64,000 bases of DNA from Modicisalibacter tunisiensis (lineage in GTDB: Bacteria; Pseudomonadota; Gammaproteobacteria; Pseudomonadales; Halomonadaceae), in contig NZ_JAGXFD010000001.1 of NCBI RefSeq assembly GCF_020148005.1, forward strand, positions 1,207,337-1,271,336, in the 5' to 3' direction. The first letter of the stretch is position 1, and each line of letters opens with the position of its first letter. The notes under the pieces are model-generated. The model was not told the origin of the DNA. It did not search any database and worked only from the letters and a program-made list of their open reading frames with translations. The position numbers and the translations under genes are program-made. Positions 31,477 through 43,843 of the stretch are shown piece after piece.

Positions 31477-31833
31477 ATGGCCCGTATTGCAGGCGTCAAT
31501 ATCCCGGACAACAAGCATGCGGCGATCTCGCTGACCTATATCTTCGGGATTGGCCGCACTCGTGCACAGGACATCTGTGCTGCGGTCGGTATTGCGCCGA
31601 CCACCAAGATTCAGGAGCTGTCCGCCGAACAGGTGGATGCCCTGCGTACTGAAGTCGGCAAATACACCGTTGAAGGCGACCTTCGCCGTGACACGACGCT
31701 GAACATCAAGCGTCTCATGGACCTGGGTTGCTATCGTGGTCTGCGCCATCGTCGTGGTCTTCCGTTGCGCGGCCAGCGCACCAAGACCAATGCGCGTACC
31801 CGCAAGGGCCCGCGCAAACCGATTCGCAAATAA
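31477..31833 (+). CDS. rpsM: 30S ribosomal protein S13
   Basis: 118 aa. It forms intersubunit bridges with L5 and contacts P-site tRNA through its basic C-terminal tail ([18 protein letters not shown]). [15 protein letters not shown] is the family N-terminus. First gene of the alpha operon. Confidence 0.97.
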   Translation: MARIAGVNIPDNKHAAISLTYIFGIGRTRAQDICAAVGIAPTTKIQELSAEQVDALRTEVGKYTVEGDLRRDTTLNIKRLMDLGCYRGLRHRRGLPLRGQRTKTNARTRKGPRKPIRK

Positions 31834-31870
31834 TCACGTACGTTCTGGCGTTTAGACAGGAAACATCAAC

Positions 31871-32257
31871 ATGGCTAACCCGCGTAGTAACCGTAAAAAG
31901 GTGAAAAAGCAGGTAGTGGATGCGGTTGCCCACATCCATGCCTCCTTTAACAACACGATCGTGACGATCACAGACCGCCAGGGCAACGCCCTTTCCTGGG
32001 CGACTGCCGGTGGTTCGGGTTTTCGTGGTTCTCGCAAGAGCACCCCGTTCGCTGCTCAAGTGGCAAGCGAGCGTGCAGCGACCGCTGCAGCCGAGTATGG
32101 TGTAAAGAACGTCGACGTGCTGGTCAAAGGCCCCGGTCCGGGCCGTGAGTCCGCCGTGCGCGCACTGAATGCCGCCGGTTTCCGCGTGCAGAGCATCACC
32201 GACGCGACGCCCGTTCCCCACAACGGCTGCCGTCCGCCGAAGAAACGCCGCGTTTAA
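31871..32257 (+). CDS. rpsK: 30S ribosomal protein S11
   Basis: 128 aa platform protein near the E-site m[22 protein letters not shown] and the C-terminal [13 protein letters not shown] are conserved. Confidence 0.97.
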   Translation: MANPRSNRKKVKKQVVDAVAHIHASFNNTIVTITDRQGNALSWATAGGSGFRGSRKSTPFAAQVASERAATAAAEYGVKNVDVLVKGPGPGRESAVRALNAAGFRVQSITDATPVPHNGCRPPKKRRV

Positions 32258-32269
32258 GGAGACAGACTC

Positions 32270-32890
32270 ATGGCTCGTTATATTGGACCGAAGTGCAAAC
32301 TGTCTCGTCGTGAAGGCACCGACCTCTTCCTCAAGAGCGGTGTCACTCCCTTCGAGAAGAAGTGCAAATCCGAGCAGATCCCGGGTGTGCACGGCCAGCG
32401 CCGTCAGCGTCTTTCCGACTACGGCTTGCAGCTTCGCGAGAAGCAGAAAGTACGTCGCATGTACGGCGTACTCGAGAAGCAGTTCCGCAACTACTACAAG
32501 GAAGCGGCCCGCCTGAAGGGCGCGACCGGCGAGTTGCTGCTGCAGTTGCTCGAATCCCGACTGGACAACGTCGTCTACCGCATGGGCTTCGGCTCGACGC
32601 GCTCCGAGGCGCGTCAGCTGGTCAGCCACAAGGCGATCGCCGTCAACGGCAAGACCGTCAACGTGGCTTCCTATCAGGTTCGCCCCGGTGATGTCGTCTC
32701 CGTCCGCGAGAAGGCCAGGAACCAGGTGCGCATCCAGAGCGCCCTGCAGCTGGCCGGTCAGCGCGGCGACATCGGCTGGGTCGATGTCGACTCGAAGAAG
32801 ATGGAAGGCACTTTCAAGGCTGTCCCGGAACGCGGCGACCTGTCTGCCGACATCAACGAAAACCTGATTGTCGAGCTGTACTCGAAGTAA
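32270..32890 (+). CDS. rpsD: 30S ribosomal protein S4
   Basis: 206 aa. It nucleates 30S assembly and is the usual translational repressor of this operon. The S4 RNA-binding domain ([20 protein letters not shown]) is at about residues 96-155. Two of the N-terminal cysteines (C9, C32) remain. Confidence 0.97.
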   Translation: MARYIGPKCKLSRREGTDLFLKSGVTPFEKKCKSEQIPGVHGQRRQRLSDYGLQLREKQKVRRMYGVLEKQFRNYYKEAARLKGATGELLLQLLESRLDNVVYRMGFGSTRSEARQLVSHKAIAVNGKTVNVASYQVRPGDVVSVREKARNQVRIQSALQLAGQRGDIGWVDVDSKKMEGTFKAVPERGDLSADINENLIVELYSK

Positions 32891-32909
32891 GCATCGCCAC
32901 CGCGTGATG

Positions 32910-32935
32910 CCGGGCCCGCCCTCGGGCGGGCCCGG
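32910..32935 (+). other. Strong stem-loop between rpsD and rpoA
   Basis: A perfect 12-bp inverted repeat CCGGGCCCGCCC / GGGCGGGCCCGG separated by TC. It has no T tract and lies inside an operon, so partial attenuation or mRNA stabilisation is more likely than full termination. Confidence 0.6.
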
Positions 32936-32980
32936 TGCAGAGTACCGAGTATCCGTTTGGCAGCCTGAAAAGGTGTTCAT

Positions 32981-33979
32981 ATGCAGCGTTCAGTGACAGA
33001 GTTTCTCCGTCCTCGCGACATCAAGGTCGAAGAGATCAGCGCGCACCACGCGAAGATCGTGCTCGAGCCGTTCGAGCGCGGCTTCGGTCACACCCTGGGG
33101 AATGCTCTGCGTCGCATCCTGCTGTCTTCCATGCCCGGCTGCGCCGTGGTGGAGGCGGAAATCGCCGGTGTCGACCACGAGTACAGCGCGATCGAAGGGG
33201 TCCAGGAAGATGTCATCGAAATCCTCCTGAACCTCAAGGACGTGGCGATCAAGATGCACAGCCGCGACGAGGCCGTACTCTCGCTGAACAAGCAGGGGCC
33301 GTGCGTCGTGACTGCCGGTGACATCGCCACGGATCACGATGTCGAGATCGTCAATCCCGAGCACGTAATCGCTCACGTCAACGAGGGCGCCGAGCTGAAG
33401 ATGCAGCTCAAGATCGCCCGCGGGCGTGGCTATGAGCCGGCGGATACTCGTGCCAGCGCGGATGACGAATCCCGGGCCATCGGTCGCCTGCAGCTGGATG
33501 CGACCTTCAGCCCCGTGCGTCGTGTTTCCTATGCCGTCGAGGCCGCGCGTGTCGAACAGCGCACCGACCTCGACAAGCTGGTCATCAATCTGGAAACCGA
33601 CGGCACCCTGGATCCGGAAGAGGCGATCCGTCGCAGCGCGACCATCCTGCAGGAGCAGCTGGCCGCGTTCGTCGACCTGGAAGCCGACAAGGAACAGGAA
33701 GTCGAGGAGGAAGAGGATCATATCGATCCCATCCTGCTGCGCCCCGTAGACGATCTCGAGTTGACCGTACGCAGCGCCAACTGCCTCAAGGCCGAGAACA
33801 TCTACTACATCGGCGATCTGATCCAGCGCACCGAAGTGGAGCTGCTGAAGACGCCGAACCTCGGCAAGAAGTCCCTGAACGAAATCAAGGACGTCCTGGC
33901 AGCGCGCGGTCTCTCCTTGGGCATGCGGCTTGAGAACTGGCCGCCGGCCAGCCTCAAGGACGACAAGGCCTCCGCGTGA
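32981..33979 (+). CDS. rpoA: DNA-directed RNA polymerase subunit alpha
   Basis: 332 aa. The N-terminal domain (about 1-235) dimerises and binds beta and beta-prime. An acidic linker ([14 protein letters not shown]) leads to the C-terminal domain, which contacts UP elements and activators ([20 protein letters not shown]). Standard alpha-operon position between rpsD and rplQ. Confidence 0.98.
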   Translation: MQRSVTEFLRPRDIKVEEISAHHAKIVLEPFERGFGHTLGNALRRILLSSMPGCAVVEAEIAGVDHEYSAIEGVQEDVIEILLNLKDVAIKMHSRDEAVLSLNKQGPCVVTAGDIATDHDVEIVNPEHVIAHVNEGAELKMQLKIARGRGYEPADTRASADDESRAIGRLQLDATFSPVRRVSYAVEAARVEQRTDLDKLVINLETDGTLDPEEAIRRSATILQEQLAAFVDLEADKEQEVEEEEDHIDPILLRPVDDLELTVRSANCLKAENIYYIGDLIQRTEVELLKTPNLGKKSLNEIKDVLAARGLSLGMRLENWPPASLKDDKASA

Positions 33980-34013
33980 GCGTCGACTCGAGTCCCAGTT
34001 AAGGAACAAAACC

Positions 34014-34400
34014 ATGCGTCATCGTAAGAGTGGTCGTCATCTGAACCGCAACAGCTCGCACCGCCAGGCCATGTTCAAGAACATGAGCGTGTCGCTGGTC
34101 GAGCATGAGGTGATCAAGACAACCCTGCCCAAGGCCAAGGAGCTGCGTCGTCATATCGAGCCGCTGATCACCCTGGCCAAGCAGGACAGCGTCGCCAACC
34201 GCCGTCTGGCCTTCAGCCGCACCCGCTCCAAGGAAGCGGTCGGCAAGCTCTTCAACGAGCTGGGTCCGCGTTACGCCAATCGCCCGGGCGGCTACGTCCG
34301 TGTGCTGAAGTGCGGTTTCCGCGCCGGCGACAACGCCCCCATGGCCTACGTCGAGCTGGTCGATCGGCCGGCCGTCGAGGAAGCTGCCGGCGAGGAGTGA
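34014..34400 (+). CDS. rplQ: 50S ribosomal protein L17
   Basis: 128 aa. The start [20 protein letters not shown] follows AAGGAAC. It is an exit-tunnel protein and the last gene of the alpha operon. Confidence 0.97.
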   Translation: MRHRKSGRHLNRNSSHRQAMFKNMSVSLVEHEVIKTTLPKAKELRRHIEPLITLAKQDSVANRRLAFSRTRSKEAVGKLFNELGPRYANRPGGYVRVLKCGFRAGDNAPMAYVELVDRPAVEEAAGEE

Positions 34401-34436
34401 TCCTCCGCCAGGCTTCCCGGCCATCAGCGACGCCGA

Positions 34437-34466
34437 AAGCCGGCCCCCACGGGGGCCGGCTTTTTT
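34437..34466 (+). terminator. Rho-independent terminator of the alpha operon
   Basis: AAGCCGGCCCCC / GGGGGCCGGCTT with a 2-base centre, then TTTTTT. It lies 36 nt after rplQ and may also slow transcripts arriving from uvrA on the other strand. Confidence 0.93.
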
Positions 34467-34526
34467 CATGAGCGGAAGGCGGGACGAGCGGCGCTTCGTG
34501 GCGGAAGACGGGCTTCGCAGCCCGGA

Positions 34527-37397
<2,871 letters not shown>

Positions 37398-37675
37398 TGC
37401 CACCTCGTGCGCAGCGCAAAGGGACCAGTATACGCGCTGGCCGGCCCGGGCTCTAACAACCTGGGTTGTCCGGTCATGGCGTAGGCCTCCTCTTCGATCT
37501 GCCCCCGGTGCCCCTTGTCGGGGCCAACGTCGATTGCCCTTGGTCAGGGGCGGCGCTTTCCCCCCTCTGGCCCGAACCGGTAGAATGGTCGGGTCGGGTG
37601 TCGCCGTCGTCACGAGGCGCCCCCGCGCTCGCAAGCTGTTCCCCCATCCCGTTCACCCAGACTGCGAACCTGCCA

Positions 37676-39055
37676 ATGACTGCTCGACTACTCACGACCG
37701 AGCGCCGTGCCATCACCGGCCTGGCCGGCCTCTATGCCACGCGCATGCTCGGACTCTTCATGGTGCTGCCGGTGCTGGCGCTCTACGCCAATGACCTGAG
37801 CGGCGCCACCCCGCTGCTGGTCGGCGTGGCGCTCGGCGGCTACGGCCTGACCCAGGCCGTGCTGCAGATCCCCTTCGGCCTGCTCTCCGACCGTGTCGGT
37901 CGCAAGGCGGTGATCGCCGGCGGCCTGCTGCTGTTCATGCTGGGCAGCGTGATCGCCGCCGAGGCCGACACCATCTACCAGATCATCCTCGGCCGCTGCC
38001 TGCAGGGCAGTGGCGCGGTGGCCGGCGCGATCATGGCGCTGCTCGCCGACCAGACCCGCGAGGAGGTGCGCACCGCGGCGATGGCCACCATCGGTCTGTC
38101 GATCGGCGTGGCCTTCGCCATCGCCATGGTGATCGGTCCGCTGGTCGCCGCCCACTTCGGCCTGACCAGCGTGTTCTGGCTGACCGCGGTGCTCGCCCTG
38201 GTCAGCCTGCTGGTGCTGTGGAAGCTGGTTCCCGCCGCGCCGCGACTGGTCCGCCACCGCGACGTGGGGCTCGATCGCGACCAGCTGCGCAGCACCCTAT
38301 CCAGCGCCAGCCTGCTGCGCCTGGACTTCTCGATCTTCTCCCTGCACCTGATCCTCACCGCCGCCTTCGTCGCCGTGCCGTTCCGGCTGGTCGACGTGGG
38401 CATCCAGGCCTCGCACCAGGGCTGGTTCTACCTGGCCGTGATGGGCCTGGCCTTCGTCTGCATGGTGCCGCTGGTGATCATCGCCGAGAAGAAGCGGCGG
38501 ATGAAGGCCACCTTCGTCGGCGCGGTGGCCGGCATGACCCTGATCCTGCTGGCGCTGGGCGAGTTCGGCCATCAGCGCTGGACGCTGCTGGGCCTGCTGT
38601 GGGCCTTCTTCGTGGTCTTCAACCTGCTCGAGGCCACCCTGCCGTCGATGATCAGCAAGCTGGCCCCGGCGGGCGCCAAGGGCACCGCCATGGGCGTGTA
38701 CTCGACCAGCCAGTTCCTCGGCGCCTTCCTCGGCGGCGTGCTGGGCGGCGCCCTGTCGTCGCATTTCGGCTATGATGCGGTATTCCTCGGGGCCGCCCTG
38801 CTGGGGGCCGTGTGGCTGGCGGTGATCTGGAAGATGCCCGCGCCGCGCCATCTGTCCAGCGAGATCGTGGCGCTCGACGACCATCCCGACGCGCTGGATA
38901 CCCTGATGGCCAGGTTCGCCGAGGTGGCCGGCGTCGAGGACGTGATGGTGGTGCCCGACGAGCGGGTCGCCTATCTCAAGGTCGACCGGCAGCGACTGGA
39001 CACCGACGCACTGGCCCGCGTGGCCGGTACCCGAGACGATTCATCGGGCGCCTGA
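37676..39055 (+). CDS. yajR: Major facilitator transporter, YajR type with C-terminal YAM-like domain
   Basis: 459 aa inner-membrane protein. Twelve hydrophobic segments are followed by a soluble tail (about 390-459) resembling the ferredoxin-like YAM domain of E. coli YajR ([19 protein letters not shown]...[12 protein letters not shown]). MFS motif A is [12 protein letters not shown] at 68-79. The start at 37676 gives the family N-terminus; the upstream frame is unconserved. Substrate unknown; proton-driven efflux is inferred. The uvrA / MFS / ssb order is also seen in Pseudomonas. Confidence 0.85.
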   Translation: MTARLLTTERRAITGLAGLYATRMLGLFMVLPVLALYANDLSGATPLLVGVALGGYGLTQAVLQIPFGLLSDRVGRKAVIAGGLLLFMLGSVIAAEADTIYQIILGRCLQGSGAVAGAIMALLADQTREEVRTAAMATIGLSIGVAFAIAMVIGPLVAAHFGLTSVFWLTAVLALVSLLVLWKLVPAAPRLVRHRDVGLDRDQLRSTLSSASLLRLDFSIFSLHLILTAAFVAVPFRLVDVGIQASHQGWFYLAVMGLAFVCMVPLVIIAEKKRRMKATFVGAVAGMTLILLALGEFGHQRWTLLGLLWAFFVVFNLLEATLPSMISKLAPAGAKGTAMGVYSTSQFLGAFLGGVLGGALSSHFGYDAVFLGAALLGAVWLAVIWKMPAPRHLSSEIVALDDHPDALDTLMARFAEVAGVEDVMVVPDERVAYLKVDRQRLDTDALARVAGTRDDSSGA

Positions 39056-39083
39056 GCGCCCGCCCAACAGCAAGGAGTCAAAC

Positions 39084-39632
39084 ATGGCCCGTGGTGTGAA
39101 CAAGGTCATCCTGATCGGCAATCTGGGTCAGGACCCTGAAGTGCGCTTTACGCCGTCGGGAACGGCGGTGGCCAACCTCAACGTGGCGACGACCGATACC
39201 TGGATGGATCGCCAGAGCGGTCAGCGCCAGGAGCGGACCGAGTGGCACCGCGTGGTGCTGTTCAACAAGCTCGCCGAGATCGCCCAGCAGTACCTCAAGA
39301 AGGGCGGCAAGGTGTATATCGAAGGCCGGCTGCAGACCCGCAAGTGGCAGGACCAGAACGGTCAGGACCGCTACTCGACCGAGATCGTCTGCAACGACAT
39401 GCAGATGCTCGACTCGCGCGGCGGCGGCGACTTCGCCCCGCAGCAGCAGCCGGGCAATTTCGGTGCCCAGCAGGGCGGCAACTACGGGCAGCAGGGCGGC
39501 TATGGCAACAATGCGCCCCAGCAGCGCCCGCCGCAGCAGCCGCCGGCCCAGGGTGGTCAGCAGGGCGGCGGCAACTACGGAGCGCCGCAGCCCGGCGGCT
39601 TCGACGACTTCGACGACGAGATCCCGTTCTGA
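39084..39632 (+). CDS. ssb: Single-stranded DNA-binding protein
   Basis: 182 aa. The OB fold (1-110, [19 protein letters not shown]) binds ssDNA as a tetramer. A Gln/Gly/Pro-rich disordered linker (about 118-172, [18 protein letters not shown] repeats) precedes the acidic tip DDFDDEIPF, which docks repair and replication partners. It lies 28 nt after yajR with AAGGAG. Confidence 0.97.
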   Translation: MARGVNKVILIGNLGQDPEVRFTPSGTAVANLNVATTDTWMDRQSGQRQERTEWHRVVLFNKLAEIAQQYLKKGGKVYIEGRLQTRKWQDQNGQDRYSTEIVCNDMQMLDSRGGGDFAPQQQPGNFGAQQGGNYGQQGGYGNNAPQQRPPQQPPAQGGQQGGGNYGAPQPGGFDDFDDEIPF

Positions 39633-39666
39633 GGCGCCGGCGGATGCCGCGCCGTGCCCCTCGTTT

Positions 39667-39692
39667 CGGCCCCGCCTCGGCGGGGCCGTTTT
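39667..39692 (+). terminator. Rho-independent terminator of ssb
   Basis: CGGCCCCGCC / GGCGGGGCCG with a 2-base centre and TTTT, 34 nt after ssb. The 179 bp from here to the next gene show no clear promoter. Confidence 0.85.
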
Positions 39693-39871
39693 GATGGCGG
39701 GTCCGGCCCGGGCCTCTTGCACCATGGTGGCATTGACTCGGCGGCGGATTTGTCGAGGCTGTGGCCATTCTTCGCGGCGCCTCGCGCCGCACTCTCGGCC
39801 CGCACTCCTGCCCAGTGACGGTCCTGACCGGTTCGGTGCTCGCCGGAGCCCGGACATGGAGGCATGTCCCG

Positions 39872-41995
39872 ATGCAATCAACGAGCACGTCCCTTCCCGA
39901 GCCGATGTCCACCGACGCCGACGCGGGCCTGACGATCCAGTCCTACGGCGGTCTGCTGGTGGCCGATGCCGAGGCGCGGTACGTCCTGCAGGCCAGCCGT
40001 AATCTCGCCGGGCTGCTGGGCAGGGCCCCCGGCGAGGCGGTGGACAGGCCGCTGGAGCAGGTGATCGGCGCCCGCCTGACCCACCGCCTGCGCCTCGAGC
40101 TACAGGGCGCGACCCGACTGACGGCGCCGTTGACCTTCAGCCGCTGGGTCGGTGGCCGCAACCGACGGTTGCAGCTGATGGCCCACCGCCACGGCGAGCG
40201 GGTGATGCTGGAGCTGGAGCCGCTGACGGGCAGCGGCCGGCGGCGGCTGCTGGGTGCGGTCAACCAGTGGCTGACCCGGGTCGCCGGAGCCAGCCACCCG
40301 GACGCCCTGCTGGAGGTGCTGGTGGCCGGTGTGCGTGACATGACCGGCTATCCGCGGGTGGTGGTCTACGGCTTCGATGGCCTGGGGCACGCCGCCGCGG
40401 TGGCCGAATCGCGCCATGCGGCCTGTCCGTCGTTGCTGGGGCAGCGCTTCGCGGCGCATGCCCTGCCGCCGCACCTGCAGGGGGGCGATGGCGACTTCCC
40501 GGTCTACTACCTGCCCGATGCAGCGGCCCCGGCGGTGGCGCTGACGCCGCCGCGCGATCCCCGGCAGGGGGCCCGGCTGGCGCCGCAGGCCAGCGCCCTG
40601 CGGGCCCCCTCGGCCGCCCTGCGACGCTTTCTGGACGGCATCGGCGTCACCTCGCTGCTGGCGGTGAGCATGCCCGGCGATGCCGGGGTCTGGGGGATGC
40701 TGGTGTGTCACAGCGATACCGCCGTGGCGCTGAGTCCGACGCGGCGCGACGCCACCCATACGCTGGTGCAGATGGCCATCCAGCGGCTGTTCCTGCTCAA
40801 GGCGCGGGTCGAGGCCGGCTTCCTGCAGCGGGTACGCGACAGCCGCGACCTGCTCTCCGAACAGCGCGGCCAGCCGCAGTCACCCCGGGCCCTGCTGGCG
40901 ACCCACGGCGGGGAATGGCTGGAGCTGTTCCGTGCCGCCGGGGCCGTGCTGGTCCACGGCCATGAACTGGCCACCCTCGGCACGGTGCCGCCAGCGTCGC
41001 TGATCGATCCTCTGGTCGAGCGGCTGGCCGGCGCGCATCACCACGCCGGTCCCTGGCATACCCACCGCCTGGGCGAGCACCCGGTGACCGCGGATCTGCC
41101 GCTGGCGCCGGCCTGCGGCCTGCTGGCGATCCCCCTGCCCACCGAGAGCGGGCGCGACTGGCTGATGCTGTTCCGCGCCGCCCAGGCTGACAGCCACTGC
41201 TGGTCGGGCATGCCGGGCAGCGCCCGGCCCGCCGCCGGGCCGCCGGCTTGCCCGGTGCTGCGCGACGCGCTGGCGGACTGGCAGCGCGCGGTGCAGGACA
41301 GCAGTGATGCCTGGGAGCGCATCGAGCGGCTGGCCGCCATGGATCTGGCCGAGGTGCTGGCGATCGTTGCCTCGGCTCACGAGATCGCCGGCCTCAATCG
41401 CGAACTGCGCCAGGAGAAGGCCTCGCTGGCCGAGGCCAACCGGCGCCTCGAGCGGCTGGCGCTGCGCGACCCGCTGACCGGGGCCTACAACCGCTATCGT
41501 ATCGAGCAGACGCTGGATGCCGAACTGAGCGCGGCGGAGCGTTACGCGCGCGACTGCGCGCTGCTGCTGTTCGATGTCGATCATTTCAAGCGGGTCAACG
41601 ATGGGCACGGCCACGAGGTGGGCGACCGGGTGCTGATCGCGCTCACCGAGGCCATCGGCAGTGCCCTGCGTGGCTGCGACTACCTGGGGCGCTGGGGCGG
41701 CGAGGAGTTCGTGGTGGTGGCCTCGAGCACGCCGCTCAGCGAGGCCTGCCGGCTGGCGGAGCGTCTGCGCGCGCTGATCGCCGGGCTGGAGATCGACGGC
41801 TATCCGGAGTCGGTGACCGTCAGCGTGGGGGTGGCGGCGTGGCGACCCGGCGACGATCGCAAGTCGCTGGTCGCGCGTGCCGACCGGGCGATGTACCGGG
41901 CCAAGCGCCAGGGGCGCAACCGCGTGGTGAGCCAGGCCGATCGCGCCAACGAGGGGGCGCAGCGGCCGGCTCGCCCTCCCGGCGAGGCGACCTGA
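39872..41995 (+). CDS. Diguanylate cyclase with degenerate phytochrome-like PAS-GAF-PHY sensor
   Basis: 707 aa. The start at 39872 lies 9 nt after GGAGG. Order: phytochrome-type PAS (about 20-118, IQSYGGLLVAD), GAF (about 140-300, MTGYPRVVVYGFDGLGHA), PHY-like region (about 310-500), a helical coiled segment (about 505-540) and GGDEF (about 535-690). The cyclase looks active: GGEEF at 609-613, and RGCD at 600-603 forms the inhibitory I-site. The sensor lacks bilin residues: no N-terminal Cys, PASDIP replaced by AAHALP (194-199), and the pyrrole-water His replaced in SAALRRFL. It should make cyclic-di-GMP in response to a non-bilin signal (inference). Convergent with norR. Confidence 0.8.
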   Translation: MQSTSTSLPEPMSTDADAGLTIQSYGGLLVADAEARYVLQASRNLAGLLGRAPGEAVDRPLEQVIGARLTHRLRLELQGATRLTAPLTFSRWVGGRNRRLQLMAHRHGERVMLELEPLTGSGRRRLLGAVNQWLTRVAGASHPDALLEVLVAGVRDMTGYPRVVVYGFDGLGHAAAVAESRHAACPSLLGQRFAAHALPPHLQGGDGDFPVYYLPDAAAPAVALTPPRDPRQGARLAPQASALRAPSAALRRFLDGIGVTSLLAVSMPGDAGVWGMLVCHSDTAVALSPTRRDATHTLVQMAIQRLFLLKARVEAGFLQRVRDSRDLLSEQRGQPQSPRALLATHGGEWLELFRAAGAVLVHGHELATLGTVPPASLIDPLVERLAGAHHHAGPWHTHRLGEHPVTADLPLAPACGLLAIPLPTESGRDWLMLFRAAQADSHCWSGMPGSARPAAGPPACPVLRDALADWQRAVQDSSDAWERIERLAAMDLAEVLAIVASAHEIAGLNRELRQEKASLAEANRRLERLALRDPLTGAYNRYRIEQTLDAELSAAERYARDCALLLFDVDHFKRVNDGHGHEVGDRVLIALTEAIGSALRGCDYLGRWGGEEFVVVASSTPLSEACRLAERLRALIAGLEIDGYPESVTVSVGVAAWRPGDDRKSLVARADRAMYRAKRQGRNRVVSQADRANEGAQRPARPPGEAT

Positions 41996-42033
41996 GTCCC
42001 CGAACCCGGGCTGCCTGAGTCCCCGACATTAGG

Positions 42034-43611
42034 CTACTTGAGCCCCAGGCGTCGGGCCAGGCGGTGCAGATTGCCGCTGTCCACCCCCAGGCTGCGGGCG
42101 GTGGCGGACCAGTTGCCATCGTGGGCGTCGAGGGCCGCGGCGATGTAGCGGCTCTGGAAGCGGTCGGTGGCCTGGCGCAGCGGTTCGTCGGGGGCGGCGG
42201 TCCGTCCGGCCGGGGGCTCGCCGGTGGCCGTCGCTGGCGCGGGCATCGCCGATGACGGCGCGGTGTCGGGCAGGTCGAGGTGCGCGCGGGTGATGCGCAC
42301 CACGGCCTGGCGCCGGGTCTCGGGGTCCCGGCCGCCGGCCTCGCCCAGGCTGTCGCCCAGCGCCCGCAGCGCGGCGCGCCCCAGGGTGTGCTCCAGTTCG
42401 CGGACGTTGCCGGGCCAGTGCCAGTCCGCCAGCGCGGCCTCGGCGTCGGCCGACAGGCGCAGGTTGGTGATGCCCAGGCGTACCCGGTTGTCGGCGAGGA
42501 AGTGACCGGCCAGCAGCGGCAGATCCTCGCGGCGCTCGCGCAGCGGCGGCACCTGGAGAGGAAAGGCGCTGAGCCGGTGGTAGAGATCCTCGCGAAAGCG
42601 TCCGGCGGCGGCCTCCGCGGCCAGGTCGCGGTTGGTCACGGCTATCACCCGCACGTCGACGTGCTGCACGCGCTCGCTGCCCAGCGGCTGGATCTCGCCC
42701 TCCTGCAGGGCACGCAGCAGCTTGGGCTGCAGGGCCAGCGGCAGCTCGCCGATCTCGTCGAGCATCAGCGTGCCACCGTCGGCCATGGCGAAGTGGCCGC
42801 GGTGATCCTGGATCGCCCCGGAGAAGGCGCCGCGGCGGTGGCCGAACAGTTCGCTCTCGATCAGCGACTCCGGCAGGCTGGCGCAGTTGACCTGGACCAG
42901 CGGCCCCTGGTGGCGGGCCGAGCGCGCATGCAGGGCGCGCACCACGCGCTCCTTGCCGACCCCGGTCTCGCCCTGCAGCAGCACGCACATGTCGGTGGGG
43001 GCCACCAGGTCGATGGCCTCGTCGAGGCGCCGCATGGCGGGGCTGTTCCAGTGCAGGGCCGGCTGCGGCTGGCGCTCGTGGTCGAGGGCCTCGCTGAGCC
43101 GCGAGCGGGTCTGGTTGAGCTGGCTGGCCAGGCGCAGGCAGGTGCCCAGCAGGTGCGCCTTGGCCAGCAGCTCCTCGTCGTCCAGGGTGGCGAGTCGCCC
43201 GGCCTCCAGGGCGTCCAGCGTCAGCACGCCGATCAGCCGTTCGCCGTCGCGCAGCGCCACGCCCAGGCAGTCGTGCACCGTGCTCAGGTCCTCGTCGAGC
43301 AGGCCGTCGAAGGGGTCGGGCAGCGGGCTGTCGGGGGGAAAGCGACACACCGCGTCGTGGCTGGCGATGGCGGCCAGTCGCGGGTGATCGGCGAGCGCGA
43401 AGTGGCGCCCGCGCACGTCGGCGGGCAGGCCCAGCACCGCCACCGGCTGCAGGCCGGTATCGGTGGCGACCATCAGGGTGCTGGCATCGGCGGGATAGTC
43501 GCCCACCAGGGTGCCGAGCAGGTCCGACCACCAGCCGGGCAGCGAGTCGGGCGGGGCGCCATCGGCCAGCCGGGTCAGCAGCGCCCGCAGGGCTTGATAG
43601 AAGCGTGTCAT
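42034..43611 (-). CDS. norR: NorR-type nitric oxide-responsive sigma54 activator
   Basis: 525 aa. The N-terminal GAF (about 1-165) carries FPPDSPLPDP (91-100) and LTLD (130-133), matching the aspartates that help ligate the NO-sensing iron in E. coli NorR. The AAA+ domain has Walker A GETGVGKE (214-221), the sigma54 loop as GAFSGA (261-266; usual GAFTGA) and Walker B LMLDEIGE. A Fis-type helix-turn-helix ends the protein (about 480-525). ATG at 43611 is 7 nt after AAGGAG; ATG at 43614 is an alternative. It diverges from hmp, its likely target. Confidence 0.9.
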   Translation of the reverse strand: MTRFYQALRALLTRLADGAPPDSLPGWWSDLLGTLVGDYPADASTLMVATDTGLQPVAVLGLPADVRGRHFALADHPRLAAIASHDAVCRFPPDSPLPDPFDGLLDEDLSTVHDCLGVALRDGERLIGVLTLDALEAGRLATLDDEELLAKAHLLGTCLRLASQLNQTRSRLSEALDHERQPQPALHWNSPAMRRLDEAIDLVAPTDMCVLLQGETGVGKERVVRALHARSARHQGPLVQVNCASLPESLIESELFGHRRGAFSGAIQDHRGHFAMADGGTLMLDEIGELPLALQPKLLRALQEGEIQPLGSERVQHVDVRVIAVTNRDLAAEAAAGRFREDLYHRLSAFPLQVPPLRERREDLPLLAGHFLADNRVRLGITNLRLSADAEAALADWHWPGNVRELEHTLGRAALRALGDSLGEAGGRDPETRRQAVVRITRAHLDLPDTAPSSAMPAPATATGEPPAGRTAAPDEPLRQATDRFQSRYIAAALDAHDGNWSATARSLGVDSGNLHRLARRLGLK

Positions 43612-43617
43612 CATGAC
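43607..43617. promoter_or_regulatory. NorR-type binding site 1 (GT-N7-AC)
   Basis: Perfect palindrome GTCATCATGAC, flanked to TGTCATCATGACA. It overlaps the norR start codons, which suggests autorepression. Confidence 0.6.
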
Positions 43618-43635
43618 ACTCCTTGCAGCACGTGT

Positions 43636-43646
43636 GTCGGAATGAC
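43636..43646. promoter_or_regulatory. NorR-type binding site 2 (GT-N7-AC)
   Basis: GTCGGAATGAC, flanked to TGTCGGAATGACA. Its centre is 29 bp from site 1. Confidence 0.6.
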
Positions 43647-43658
43647 AGCAAAAAGTCT

Positions 43659-43669
43659 GTCATTTGTAC
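43659..43669. promoter_or_regulatory. NorR-type binding site 3 (GT-N7-AC)
   Basis: GTCATTTGTAC. Its centre is 23 bp from site 2 and about 130 bp upstream of the sigma54 promoter. Three sites match the number of enhancer sites used by E. coli NorR. Confidence 0.55.
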
Positions 43670-43788
43670 AGTGGTGCGAAGGGCGCGGGGCCCAGGAGGC
43701 CGGACGCCCGGCCCATCACCTCGTGCCAGCGCCGTTGGCACGCGGCCTGCAAGGCAGACTGCGGCAGGCTGTCGCGGGGCCTGGGGGC

Positions 43789-43803
43789 TGGCACGTGCCT
43801 TGC
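43789..43803 (+). promoter_or_regulatory. Sigma54 (-24/-12) promoter of hmp
   Basis: TGGCAC-N5-TTGC (TGGCACGTGCCTTGC) matches the RpoN consensus. Transcription would start near 43815, about 29 nt before the hmp ATG. Confidence 0.85.
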
Positions 43804-43843
43804 GAAGGGTAGGGCGTCATCACTCAGTTCAGGAGTTTCACGC

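Noticed and set aside
34437..34466. Efficient bidirectional terminator for both rplQ and uvrA
   Set aside because: On the minus strand the hairpin is followed by only TTT, so efficient termination of uvrA there is not supported; it is annotated for the plus strand.
37424..37440. CCAGTATACGCGCTGG near the uvrA promoter as a LexA box
   Set aside because: The half-sites are in the order CAG...CTG, the inverse of CTG...CAG, so it does not fit the LexA motif. TATACT inside it could instead be a uvrA -10 box.
42280..43812. 510-codon plus-strand frame opposite norR
   Set aside because: The minus frame carries Walker A, Walker B and the GAFSGA motif; the plus frame has no motif.
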